64,000 nt of DNA. Origin: Clostridium zeae. GTDB lineage: Bacteria; Bacillota; Clostridia; Clostridiales; Clostridiaceae. The position numbers and the translations under genes were made by a program. The stretch lies in NCBI RefSeq assembly GCF_017312485.1, contig NZ_BMBA01000006.1:1-64000 (forward strand). Reading direction: 5' to 3'. The stretch's first letter is position 1. Each line of letters opens with the position of its first letter. Positions 9,812-18,091 of the stretch are shown one piece after another. Below the pieces are notes generated by a model. The model saw nothing but the letters and a program-made list of their open reading frames with translations, was not told the origin of the DNA and ran no database searches.

Positions 9812-10142
9812 ATAATTACCCCCTTTTATAAATAAACTTTACTTTTATGGTACATTATAACATTTTATTCCATGTTATACCAATTATCAATAGTTATTTT
9901 ATTCCCTATGTATTTTTATGACCTTATTAAAAAATCTATGTATTTTTTGAACAAATATTACAAATATTCTATTTTTATTAAAACAGCTGGTATTAATCCT
10001 GTAAATTATTCAAAAAAAAATCCTATAAAGTAACCATTCCTGGTTAACTCTATAGGATAAATATTAATTAATCATTTCTTAATGATTAATTTAATTCTAA
10101 CTAAAAATTAATTCTTTACACTAATATTATATATAACCTACA
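9812..10142. other. Upstream region of the S8 protease and terminator of the fructokinase
   Basis: AT-rich intergenic DNA between two minus-strand genes. It holds the ribosome binding site of the protease (9817-9824) and the fructokinase terminator at 10012-10058; nothing else recognised. Confidence 0.5.
10012..10058 (-). terminator. Terminator of the fructokinase gene
   Basis: On the minus strand ATCCTATAGAGTTAACCA pairs across a short loop with TGGTTACTTTATAGGAT and is followed by nine T residues. The stem is about 17 bp with a single mismatch or bulge. Confidence 0.9.
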
Positions 10143-11099
10143 TTACTTAAAACTATTGACTTCCTCTAAAGTAGGAAGTGCTGCAATTGCTCCCATTTTA
10201 GTGCAGACTATTGCTCCCACTTTATTAGCAAAGGCTACTATAGCTTTCATTGAGTCCATATCTCTTACATTTAGCTTAGGTGATTCACTCTTAGCTAAAT
10301 CATAGAGAACCGCACCAACAAAGGCATCACCTGCACCAGTTGAATCTATAGATGTAATACTTATACTTTTTACCACTTCAACGGATTTTCCATCAGTTAT
10401 CATTGTGCCCTCTTTGCCAAGGGTTACTGCAACTATGCTTCCTCCTCTTTCAGCGATATATTTTGCTGCAGACTCAATATTTTCTTTTCCTGATATTAAA
10501 AGAGCTTCCTCATCACTAACCTTCACAAAGTCACAATGCTTTAAGCATAATCTAGAAACTTCTATAAATTCTTCTTTTCTTCCTTTCCAAAGATCTTCTC
10601 TATAGTTTGGATCGAAAGATATAAATATGCCAGCATTTCTTGCTTTATTTATTAAATCAAAATATGTTTTTCTTAAATTACCTCCAAGAAGTGCGGTAGC
10701 TGATCCAAAATGAATTATCTTACTTTTCTTTATATCTTCTATCTCTGCTTCTGATAGTTCATAATTTTCGTCTGCACCTCTATTGAATATAAAATCTCTT
10801 TCTCCATTGTCTTTTAAAGATACAAAAGCTAAAATAGTATTTTGTTTTTCAAGCAGCTTCATGTAAGTTGTATCTACTCCTACATCTTCTAAGGTCTTCT
10901 TTAAAAACAAACCAAAAGCATCCGCTCCTACACTTCCACCGAAGGAAGCATCTCCCCCTAACCTAGAGATTGCTGCTGTGACATTGGCCGGAGCACCTCC
11001 TGCTTTCTTTATGAAGTTGCTTCCTTCCACTAAACTGCTGTTAACATCTGAACATATAAAATCAATCAATAACTCTCCAACACAAAAAATTTTATCCAT
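10143..11099 (-). CDS. PfkB-family carbohydrate kinase, probable fructokinase
   Basis: 318 aa from the chosen start. A start seven codons upstream is possible, but AAGGAGAG sits correctly for the inner ATG (MDKIFCVGELLIDF). Ribokinase/PfkB fold: N-terminal GELLIDF, then the sugar-binding GGAPANVTAAISRLGG segment, and near the C-terminus STGAGDAFVGA with the catalytic Asp. Overall resemblance is to the ScrK/FrkB fructokinases (ATP + fructose to fructose 6-phosphate). No sugar transporter or sucrose hydrolase lies beside it, so the substrate rests on family resemblance only. Cytoplasmic, monocistronic, ending at a strong terminator. Confidence 0.85.
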   Translation of the reverse strand: MDKIFCVGELLIDFICSDVNSSLVEGSNFIKKAGGAPANVTAAISRLGGDASFGGSVGADAFGLFLKKTLEDVGVDTTYMKLLEKQNTILAFVSLKDNGERDFIFNRGADENYELSEAEIEDIKKSKIIHFGSATALLGGNLRKTYFDLINKARNAGIFISFDPNYREDLWKGRKEEFIEVSRLCLKHCDFVKVSDEEALLISGKENIESAAKYIAERGGSIVAVTLGKEGTMITDGKSVEVVKSISITSIDSTGAGDAFVGAVLYDLAKSESPKLNVRDMDSMKAIVAFANKVGAIVCTKMGAIAALPTLEEVNSFK

Positions 11100-11683
11100 A
11101 AATCCTCTCTCCTTCCTCATTATAACTATAAATTTATAAATTCTTAAATTCTTAAATTCTTATATTCGTATATTGTTATATTTAAAAATTGTTTTATTTT
11201 TGTCTTTATTAAAGAATGTTGCTGAAATTAAGAGGTTGCACAAGATAGGCAATATGATTGAGTTATTATTATTACTTTATTTTTACACATTGTAACCCAC
11301 ATAATTCCAATTTTATATAGTTTTATTGTACTTTATGTAGACTTATCTCGCATTATAAATATTAAATATTAGTGAATGTAACACGCTAAGGGTTTAAATT
11401 TTTGTTGTACAAGCCTATACTGGAATTAGGAAACATATTATAAGATGTTAGTTATATAGTTCATAACTCTATCATTAAGTTACATATGTTCAATAATCAC
11501 CAAGAGCCGTGATTATCGAGCAGGTATAACTTAAGTTAAAGCATAATGACTCTCTAAGCCTTAACTATATTCAAAATTAACAATAGTTTAAGACTACGCT
11601 AATGCATCTTTATATATAAAAAAACAATGTTACTAATAATTCTACCATTCACTGGTATAACAAGTAACGAGGAGGTCTATTAA
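11100..11683. other. Long non-coding region with degenerate family A end and a small hairpin
   Basis: 584 bases between divergent genes. GCTGAAATTAAGAGGTTGCA at about 11221 and the following ~30 bases resemble the family A end seen intact at 54735, suggesting a decayed copy at 11220-11272. A hairpin AATAATCAC / GTGATTAT lies at about 11490-11517. No recognised riboswitch or gene; possible leader of the downstream phosphodiesterase. Confidence 0.45.
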
Positions 11684-12970
11684 ATGAAATCTAATCCTAT
11701 TATAATAATATCTTTAGATGGTCTTGGAAGAAAGGATTTTGAGTTTTTGAAAACTCTTCCGAACTTTAGCAAATTACTTAACACTAGTTCTTATTCCTAT
11801 AAGGTTAATAGTATATATCCATCACTAACTTATCCAGCCCATGTGTCAATTGTAACAGGTAAAAAACCTGCTAATCATGGTGTAATTAACAATATATTAT
11901 TACAACCCGGTGTGGATTCCCCTGATTGGTTTTGGTTTAAATCTCAGGTTAACTGTGACACAATTTATGATTTAGCTAAAAAGGAAGGCTATACTACTGG
12001 CGCAATTTTATGGCCTGTAACTGGTAAGGCTGCAATAGATTATAATATGCCTGAAATCTTTGCAAATCGTTGGTGGTTAACACAGCCTATGATATCCTTA
12101 TACAGTGGAACGCCTTCTTATCAGCTTTTGATGAATTTTAAATATGGTTATCTCAGAGAAGGGAAGAAACAGCCTCACCTAGATAATTTCTCTACTGAGT
12201 GCGCACTTTACCTATTACAAAAAGAGAAAGTTGATTTTCTAATGCTTCATCTTACTGATGTTGATACTAATAAACATCAGTATGGTACAGAAAATGATGA
12301 GATTACTAATGCCTTAAGAAGACATGATGTAAGACTTGGAAAAATTATGGATGTCTTAAACAGCCATGTTTGCTATAAAGACTCTACTATCGTGGTATTA
12401 GGCGATCACTCTCTTATGGATACAAATAAGGTCATAAAGCTAAACACCTTATTTGTTAAAGAAGGTTATATAACTAAAGATGAAAAGGGAAAGCTTCAAG
12501 AGCCTAAAGTTTATCTAAATAACTGTGATGGTTCAGCCTATATCTATATAAAGGATAATGACGCAGAATTGAAGGATAAAGTAATTAAGTTACTAAAAGA
12601 CTATTCAAATAACAACGATAATTGCTTGGAAGAAATTCTAAGCGGTGACGATTTGAAAAACTTAGGAATAGACCACAACTGTGCAATTATGTTAGAAGCT
12701 AAAAATGGATATTATTTTTCAAATGATTTAGATGGTGAAACTATAGAAGAAGTTGGAGAAAAGTACGACAAAGCAACTCACGGTTACTCACCATTTAAAG
12801 AGGATTATCAAACTTTCTTCCTAATAAGCGGAAATAATATTAAAAAGAATTTTGATATCGGAGAAATGAGCTTACTAGATGAGGCTCCAACTTTAGCAAA
12901 GATAATGGGCACCGAACTTCCTTCTCCTGACGGAAGGACTCTCAGTAACATTTTTAAGTCTAAAAAATAA
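11684..12970 (+). CDS. Alkaline phosphatase-superfamily phosphodiesterase / nucleotide pyrophosphatase
   Basis: 428 aa. N-terminal ISLDGLGRKDFEFLKTLPNF provides the first metal-binding Asp of the type I phosphodiesterase/nucleotide pyrophosphatase family. YPSLTYPAHVSIVTGKKPANHG contains the catalytic Thr and the TGKxPxxHG block. LHLTDVDTNKHQYG gives the second-site Asp and His, VVLGDHSLMD the Asp-His pair and ATHGYSPF the last His, so all metal ligands appear present. No signal peptide, so it is cytoplasmic, unlike the animal ectoenzymes. The substrate (nucleotide pyrophosphate, phosphodiester or phosphonate) cannot be assigned. Ribosome binding site GAGGAGG; monocistronic. Confidence 0.88.
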   Translation: MKSNPIIIISLDGLGRKDFEFLKTLPNFSKLLNTSSYSYKVNSIYPSLTYPAHVSIVTGKKPANHGVINNILLQPGVDSPDWFWFKSQVNCDTIYDLAKKEGYTTGAILWPVTGKAAIDYNMPEIFANRWWLTQPMISLYSGTPSYQLLMNFKYGYLREGKKQPHLDNFSTECALYLLQKEKVDFLMLHLTDVDTNKHQYGTENDEITNALRRHDVRLGKIMDVLNSHVCYKDSTIVVLGDHSLMDTNKVIKLNTLFVKEGYITKDEKGKLQEPKVYLNNCDGSAYIYIKDNDAELKDKVIKLLKDYSNNNDNCLEEILSGDDLKNLGIDHNCAIMLEAKNGYYFSNDLDGETIEEVGEKYDKATHGYSPFKEDYQTFFLISGNNIKKNFDIGEMSLLDEAPTLAKIMGTELPSPDGRTLSNIFKSKK

Positions 12971-12983
12971 TTTAATTACACGA

Positions 12984-13057
12984 TGTTAAAGCACTGTGCT
13001 AAAATTAAGTGGTTATTCATCCAATACTTTAATTTCAACAATATTGTTAAACATAGC
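12984..13057. repeat. Family A interspersed repeat, short form
   Basis: TTAAAGCACTGTGCTAAAAT then TAAGTGGTTATTCATCC, followed directly by the opposite end (AATTTCAACAATATTGTTAAACATAGC). Ends of family A without the central hairpin. Confidence 0.75.
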
Positions 13058-13072
13058 TTTAAATTAAAAAGC

Positions 13073-13111
13073 ACCACTGCAAAGCCTTCCGCTAAGTAGT
13101 GGTACCTTTTT
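13073..13111 (+). terminator. Terminator after the phosphodiesterase gene
   Basis: ACCACT pairs with AGTGGT across an interrupted loop and is followed by ACCTTTTTT on the plus strand. Confidence 0.6.
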
Positions 13112-13131
13112 TATAAATAATAATAATTCAT

Positions 13132-13172
13132 GTGTGTCATAAAATTAAGTAAAATAACGATTTTATGACACG
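13132..13172. repeat. Perfect palindrome of unknown role
   Basis: GTGTCATAAAAT and ATTTTATGACAC form a perfect 12-bp inverted repeat around a 14-base centre. It lies between convergent genes and could be a terminator without a T-run or a further small repeat; no second copy was seen in the window. Confidence 0.5.
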
Positions 13173-13195
13173 TATAAATTATTATAATCTCAAGT

Positions 13196-13304
13196 TTATC
13201 TAAAGATGAAACACTTCAATCTGAAAACTATTTTCAAAGCTCCTCTGGGTTCTGAGAGGAGATTTTGAAAATATAAATTTAATTAAGAAATGGTACATCT
13301 ATAT
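13196..13304. repeat. Family C interspersed repeat
   Basis: Outer arms AGATGAAACACTT and AAATGGTACATCT enclose the shared core: TCTGAAAACTATTTTCAAA, then a hairpin CTCCTCTGGGTTCTGAGAGGAG and GATTTTGAAAATATAAATTT. The core is nearly identical, in opposite orientation, to the copy at 48576-48681. Confidence 0.75.
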
Positions 13305-14069
13305 TCTAGTAAATATTATATGCCTTACCTCTTCAATTGATACTATTTTACAACTTACTCCATAAACTTCTTCTATATTCTTAACATTTATAACATCTTC
13401 CGTCTTTCCATAATCAAATACTTTTCCGTCTTTCATTATCACTGTGTTATCAGTGTAAGTCAAAGCCAAGTTTATATCATGAAGTACAGCAATTATAGTT
13501 TTTCCTAAATTCCTAAGCTTATTTAGAATATCAATAATCTCTAGTTGATATTTTATATCTAAATTAGATAGTGGCTCATCAAGTATTATGCATCTACTAT
13601 CCTGTGCTATGGCTCTAGCAAGCAAAACCCTTTGTCTTTCTCCTCCACTTATTTCTGTAATCAGCTTATCTTTTAATTGAAGTATTTCAGTTGCTTTCAT
13701 CGCCTCTTCAACCTTTTTTATATCCTCATTTGTCTCGACTCCAAGAAAGTTTATCTTATTGTTTCTTCCCATCATTACTACATCATAACAAGAAAACTCC
13801 ATTTCAAGCGCTGTATCTTGAGGAACATAACTTATTATATTAGCAAATTCTTTAGCTCTTATCTTATTAATATCCTTGTTTTCAATAATAACCTTTCCTT
13901 CAGAAGGATTAAGATATTTTATAATATTTTTTATTAAGGTTGTTTTACCACTTCCATTTGGTCCAACAATGGAATAGAACTTTCCTGCTTCAAAGGTTAA
14001 ATCTATATCTTTCAATATAGTCACCTTATTCACATCATATTGTAATTGTATGACATCTATTATAGACAT
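13299..14069 (-). CDS. btuD: Vitamin B12 (or iron-siderophore type) ABC transporter ATP-binding protein
   Basis: 256 aa from the ATG two bases after the btuC stop. An earlier start overlapping btuC is possible but lacks the AGAGGGCG ribosome binding site used here. Walker A is GPNGSGKTT, the signature ISGGERQRVLLARA, Walker B RCIILDEPLSNLD and the switch His in VLHDINLAL. It is the FepC/BtuD type. Last gene of the cobalamin cluster. It energises the BtuC permease for import of corrinoid delivered by BtuF. Sequence alone cannot separate B12 from haem or siderophore transport; the cobalamin context decides. Confidence 0.88.
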   Translation of the reverse strand: MSIIDVIQLQYDVNKVTILKDIDLTFEAGKFYSIVGPNGSGKTTLIKNIIKYLNPSEGKVIIENKDINKIRAKEFANIISYVPQDTALEMEFSCYDVVMMGRNNKINFLGVETNEDIKKVEEAMKATEILQLKDKLITEISGGERQRVLLARAIAQDSRCIILDEPLSNLDIKYQLEIIDILNKLRNLGKTIIAVLHDINLALTYTDNTVIMKDGKVFDYGKTEDVINVKNIEEVYGVSCKIVSIEEVRHIIFTRI

Positions 14070-14071
14070 AT

Positions 14072-15070
14072 TTACGCCCTCTTTCTTTTCCAAAGAAGAT
14101 ATATAAAAAATGGAGCTCCAAAAAGGCTTGTTATTGCCCCAACAGGTAATTCTGTAGGAGATAGTAATATTCTAGCCAAAGTATCACACCCCAGTGAAAA
14201 TATAGCTCCTAAAACAAAAGAAAAAGGAAACAGTTCTCTGTGATTTGCTCCAACAATAAGCCTTGCAACATGGGGTATTATAAGCCCTATAAAACCTATA
14301 ACCCCACTTACAGAAACTATCACAGCAATCATGATTGAACTTACCATGATAATCAGCTTTTTAATCTTATCTACTTCCACTCCTAAAGAATATGCTCCTT
14401 CATCTCCAGAAGCTATTATATTAAATTGCCTATAAAGTAACTGAAAACTAATTGATATAATTATAACTATAGGTGCAACAATCAATATTTGCTTGTATGA
14501 CGATTCATTAAAACTCCCCATAGTCCAATATATTATTCTTTCCATAGCTTCTCTATGTAAGATCATTGAAAGTGATATAATTGAAGAAAAGAGAAAATTT
14601 ATAGCCACTCCTGCAAGTAATAGTGTTGTTGTTGGAAGCTTTCTTCCTACTCTTGCTATATTATAAACTAAAATTAGCGAAATAAATGCTCCTATAAAAG
14701 CAAGTACTGTAGTAAAAGCCATGCCATAAGTTTCTAACCTGAAAACAATAGAAATAGTAGCACCTAAGGCGGCTCCAGAAGATACGCCAAGAACATAAGG
14801 ATCTGCCATTGGATTTTTAAATATCCCCTGAAAAGCTGCTCCACTTACTCCAAGTCCTGCACCTACTAAAGCTGCCAATATTATTCTTGGTAATCTTATG
14901 TTAAATATTATTTTGTCGTATATTGAATCTATATTTACACCAATTATTTTTAGCCATATTAATCTAACCGCATCAATGGATTTTAATGAAGCTGAACCTA
15001 CTGTAATAGAAGCTATTACTAAAACTATCAGTAAGATAACAAGTACTGCTAGTAGTCTTTTTTTCTTCAT
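14072..15070 (-). CDS. btuC: Vitamin B12 ABC transporter permease (FecCD family)
   Basis: 332 aa, the standard size for FecCD/BtuC permeases, with about ten hydrophobic spans. Family blocks visible: IILAALVGAGLGVSGAAFQG near residue 50, NPMADPYVLGVSSGAALGA near 72, and the coupling segment VSGVIGFIGLIIPHVARLIVG near 255, which contacts the ATPase. The C-terminus ELPVGAITSLFGAPFFIYLL is also typical. Starts 11 bases downstream of btuF and is followed immediately by btuD. Inner-membrane channel for corrinoid uptake. Confidence 0.9.
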   Translation of the reverse strand: MKKKRLLAVLVILLIVLVIASITVGSASLKSIDAVRLIWLKIIGVNIDSIYDKIIFNIRLPRIILAALVGAGLGVSGAAFQGIFKNPMADPYVLGVSSGAALGATISIVFRLETYGMAFTTVLAFIGAFISLILVYNIARVGRKLPTTTLLLAGVAINFLFSSIISLSMILHREAMERIIYWTMGSFNESSYKQILIVAPIVIIISISFQLLYRQFNIIASGDEGAYSLGVEVDKIKKLIIMVSSIMIAVIVSVSGVIGFIGLIIPHVARLIVGANHRELFPFSFVLGAIFSLGCDTLARILLSPTELPVGAITSLFGAPFFIYLLWKRKRA

Positions 15071-15081
15071 TCAACTACCTC

Positions 15082-15990
15082 TTAAAAAGCTTCGGGATGT
15101 AATATCTTTGCAAGTGCCTCTAACCCGTCTGCTTGCCTTGGCCCTTGTCTAACCAGCATATTATCGTCTATTTCAAAAACCTTGTTAGCTTTAACTGCAG
15201 GAAGGTCCTTGTATCTATCTGCTTGTATGAATCTCTTTTTAGCATCATATTTATCAGATAATATTATAATCTCTGGATTATTCTCAACTATCTTTTCAAA
15301 GCTGTAGTTCCATCCCTTAACATCCTTAGCTATATTATCTCCTCCTGCTTTTTCTATAAGCTGGCCAACAAAGGTATCTCCCCCTGCAGTAAAGTCTTCT
15401 TTACCAAAATCAACAACATAATATAGTTTAACTTTCTTAGAAGCTTTTATTTTTTCTTCAACCTCTGCAACCTTTTTCTTCATTTCATCTACTATTTTTT
15501 GTCCATCATTCTTAACTCCTAGAACTTCTGCTGTATCTAGAATATTCTTATATGCTCCATCAAAATTATCCTCTCCATAAAGCACTGCAACCTTAATGCC
15601 AAGATCTTCAAGCTTTTTAAGCACTTCCTTAGAAAAATGTGCTCCTGCTATTACTAGGTCAGGCTTAAGCTCTGTTATTTTTTCAATATTAGGATTTTCT
15701 AATCCCCCAACCTTTTCTATCTTGGAAACTTCAGCTGGATAATCATCATAGTCTGATCTTCCTACTAAAATACTTTCCTTTTTTAAAGCAAATATAGTTT
15801 CTGTAGCACCTGGTGATAAAGTTACTACTCTTTGAGGTACCTTATCTAAAGAAACCTCTCTATTATATGAATCAGTTATTTTTATACCTTTAACTTCTTC
15901 TTTTTTTGTTTCACTCTTTGTGCATGCCATTAGTGATAAGGTAAATACTAATGTCATTATTATAATTGATAACCTTTTTATATTTTTCAA
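15082..15990 (-). CDS. btuF: Corrinoid-binding lipoprotein of the B12 ABC transporter
   Basis: 302 aa. TTG start eight bases after AGGAGG. Lipoprotein signal peptide with lipobox LMAC, so Cys23 would be lipidated. A periplasmic-binding-protein type fold (PF01497) follows: QRVVTLSPGATETIFAL, then LVGRSDYDDYPAEVSKIEKVGG and NIEKITELKPDLVIAG, typical of BtuF. It binds cobalamin or cobinamide outside the membrane and delivers it to BtuC. Heads the btuFCD part of the cluster, 36 bases after the cobC-like gene. Confidence 0.9.
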   Translation of the reverse strand: MKNIKRLSIIIMTLVFTLSLMACTKSETKKEEVKGIKITDSYNREVSLDKVPQRVVTLSPGATETIFALKKESILVGRSDYDDYPAEVSKIEKVGGLENPNIEKITELKPDLVIAGAHFSKEVLKKLEDLGIKVAVLYGEDNFDGAYKNILDTAEVLGVKNDGQKIVDEMKKKVAEVEEKIKASKKVKLYYVVDFGKEDFTAGGDTFVGQLIEKAGGDNIAKDVKGWNYSFEKIVENNPEIIILSDKYDAKKRFIQADRYKDLPAVKANKVFEIDDNMLVRQGPRQADGLEALAKILHPEAF

Positions 15991-16025
15991 ATTTTATTCC
16001 TCCTGAAATCCGATTTAAAACCAAT

Positions 16026-16622
16026 TTATTTATTTAAAACTTCCAAAACAGCACTGTCTTTGTATAAAGTGAGCAAACTATAGCATCCATGATTAATATT
16101 AAATTTATAAAATCCTTCATAACTAAATCCTAATAGCTCACATAATATTGCTCTTATAGTACCCCCATGAGCTACTATTGCTATATTATCCTCTTCCTTT
16201 GATACTTTAATAATTTCCTTAATCCCTTCACTTACCCTATTATAAAAATCCTTAAAGCTTTCCCCTTCAGGAAATTTAAAAATCTTAAAATCATCTATAA
16301 AACATTGAAACTGTTCACTATAATTTGTACTTATATATTTATAATCTCTACCATCCCAAAGTCCAAAGTTTATCTCATTAAAACTTGAGTTTTCTTCAAA
16401 ATAAATTTCACTACTTGAAAAATCAAAAATAGCATCTGCTGTTTTCTTTGCTCTTTCCATCTCAGAATAGTAAACCTTATTTAAATTTATATTATCTAAT
16501 TTACTCTTTAGCTTTAGATTTTGTAGTTTTCCTTTTTCACTTAAGGGGTAATCCTTAACTCCTTGATACAAGCCTTTATGATTGCCCTCTGTCTCTCCAT
16601 GTCTTATTAAGATAAGCTTCAT
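16026..16622 (-). CDS. cobC: Histidine phosphatase, probable alpha-ribazole phosphatase
   Basis: 198 aa, phosphoglycerate-mutase-like histidine phosphatase: LILIRHGETEGNHKGLYQG carries the phospho-acceptor His8, and VAHGGTIRAIL near residue 149 the second His. In cobalamin clusters this family removes the phosphate of alpha-ribazole 5'-phosphate or of cobalamin 5'-phosphate, the step around CobS. Position between cobS and btuF supports that use. Ribosome binding site GAGGAG. A family A repeat separates it from cobS, so it may have its own promoter or be read through. Substrate by context only. Confidence 0.8.
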   Translation of the reverse strand: MKLILIRHGETEGNHKGLYQGVKDYPLSEKGKLQNLKLKSKLDNINLNKVYYSEMERAKKTADAIFDFSSSEIYFEENSSFNEINFGLWDGRDYKYISTNYSEQFQCFIDDFKIFKFPEGESFKDFYNRVSEGIKEIIKVSKEEDNIAIVAHGGTIRAILCELLGFSYEGFYKFNINHGCYSLLTLYKDSAVLEVLNK

Positions 16623-16654
16623 AATATCTCCTCTTAAAGATGAATAACTTTAAA

Positions 16655-16788
16655 ATATGCACAAATGGGTCATACATCCGATGCTTTAATGAGCCTACGC
16701 AAAGAATTAATATGATTTTGTCATATAGCATCTCCTTTATAACCACTTAACTTCAATGATACTCTTAAACATAAACTAAAATATATGT
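16655..16788. repeat. Family A interspersed repeat, half-length copy between cobS and cobC
   Basis: Contains GGTCATACATCCGATGCTTT, AATGAGCCTACGCAAAGAAT, TAATATGATTTTGTCATA, TAGCATCTCCTTTATAACC and ACTTAACTTCAATGATACTC. It lacks the central TAAACTG/CAGTTTA hairpin found in full copies. Confidence 0.8.
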
Positions 16789-17535
16789 TTAAACTAAACT
16801 TTGTAATAAACAAAAAACTATTAATACAAGCACTTCATTTAACTCAACGCTGGCTCCTAATATATCTCCAGTTATACCATCTAACCTTTTTTCTATATAA
16901 GCTCTAAAGCATACTGTAAAAACAAAACCTACTATTATGACAATAAACCCATAAATTCTTCCTAAGACTAAAGTTATAATCAAACCTAAAACCAATGCGA
17001 TACTAAATGTTACTAAAGAAATCTTACCAATAAACAGATCTCCTAAGCCCTCTTTTTCCCTTGCATATCTTCTTTTATACATCAAAAGTGTCATAAAGGT
17101 TCTACTAATCACTGGAGAAATTAAAAGGGCTGAGTATATGTTAACCTCTGAAAGATCTTGAATTGCTGAAAACTTTAAAAGCAACAATGCAACAAGCGCC
17201 AGTACTCCAAAGGTTCCAACTCTGCTATCTTTCATAATTTCAAGAATCTTATCCTTACTCCTACCTGAAAAAATTCCATCTGCAGTATCACTTAACCCAT
17301 CTAGATGCAGGCCTCCAGTAACAATAATATGTGATATCATAGCAAATACCGCAGGCAGCATACCATGAAACAACTTACTTGTAATTATATATATAAGTAA
17401 ATCTATTGCCCCTATTATAAGCCCTACTAAAGGAAAATATCTTACTGCATCAGCAAAATCTTCTCTCTTTACTTCTAAGCTTAAATTTATAGGTATTCTA
17501 GTCATAAACTGTATGATTAAAATAAGTTTTTTCAA
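16789..17535 (-). CDS. cobS: Adenosylcobinamide-GDP ribazoletransferase (cobalamin synthase)
   Basis: 248 aa integral membrane protein with about six spans. Family motif GGLHLDGLSDTADGIFSGRS near residue 75 (Asp-rich, substrate/Mg2+ binding) followed by KDSRVGTFG. It joins AdoCbi-GDP with alpha-ribazole (phosphate) to make cobalamin (phosphate). TTG start at 17535 just after the cobU stop (one base between), with AAGGGGGA as ribosome binding site inside the end of cobU, so translation is coupled. Confidence 0.94.
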   Translation of the reverse strand: MKKLILIIQFMTRIPINLSLEVKREDFADAVRYFPLVGLIIGAIDLLIYIITSKLFHGMLPAVFAMISHIIVTGGLHLDGLSDTADGIFSGRSKDKILEIMKDSRVGTFGVLALVALLLLKFSAIQDLSEVNIYSALLISPVISRTFMTLLMYKRRYAREKEGLGDLFIGKISLVTFSIALVLGLIITLVLGRIYGFIVIIVGFVFTVCFRAYIEKRLDGITGDILGASVELNEVLVLIVFCLLQSLV

Positions 17536-17536
17536 T

Positions 17537-18091
17537 TTATTCCCCCTTAATCCTTACAGGTATGCCTGACACAACTAAGTAAACTTCATCTACTTCTTTT
17601 GCTAATCTTTGATTTACTCGTCCCGCTATATCTCTAAATTCTCTCGACAACTTATTTTCTGGTACTATTCCACTTCCAACCTCATTAGTGACTATAACAG
17701 CTTTGCAATTAAAGTTTCTTAGACCTTTAATTAAATTATCAATCTCAAAGATAACCTTTTGTTCAATTAAATCATAGTTATCATTACCATCATCACTTAA
17801 ATTTTCTAATAATATATTAGAAATCATTATAGTTATACAATCAACAATTACACCGTTATAGACTATATTTCCACCTAATATTTTTTCAAATTCAGCTTGA
17901 AAATCTTTATAGCTTTCTAAGGTATGCCAATGGTTTGGTCTTTGCTCTCTGTGCTTCCTGACTCTGTCTTTCATTTCTTGATCAAAAGGTATTGAAGTTG
18001 CAATGTACAAAACTTCTGCTTCATTTTTAAGTATTGACTCTCCAAAAGAAGACTTTCCACTTCTTGCACCACCAGTTACTAACGTAATCAT
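17537..18091 (-). CDS. cobU: Adenosylcobinamide kinase / guanylyltransferase
   Basis: 184 aa. P-loop TGGARSGKSSF at the N-terminus, YIATSIPFDQEMKDRVRKH, and HREQRPNHWHTLE holding the guanylylated His; VTNEVGSGIVPENKLSREFRD completes the CobU/CobP signature. It phosphorylates adenosylcobinamide and transfers GMP to it. The chosen ATG overlaps the cobT stop (ATGA) and has GGGAGG at the right distance; a start five codons earlier is less likely. Second gene of the riboswitch-controlled operon. Confidence 0.94.
   Translation of the reverse strand: MITLVTGGARSGKSSFGESILKNEAEVLYIATSIPFDQEMKDRVRKHREQRPNHWHTLESYKDFQAEFEKILGGNIVYNGVIVDCITIMISNILLENLSDDGNDNYDLIEQKVIFEIDNLIKGLRNFNCKAVIVTNEVGSGIVPENKLSREFRDIAGRVNQRLAKEVDEVYLVVSGIPVRIKGE

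Noticed and set aside
11380-11640. T-box or known riboswitch in the phosphodiesterase leader
   Set aside because: No T-box sequence, specifier loop or conserved aptamer blocks could be found.
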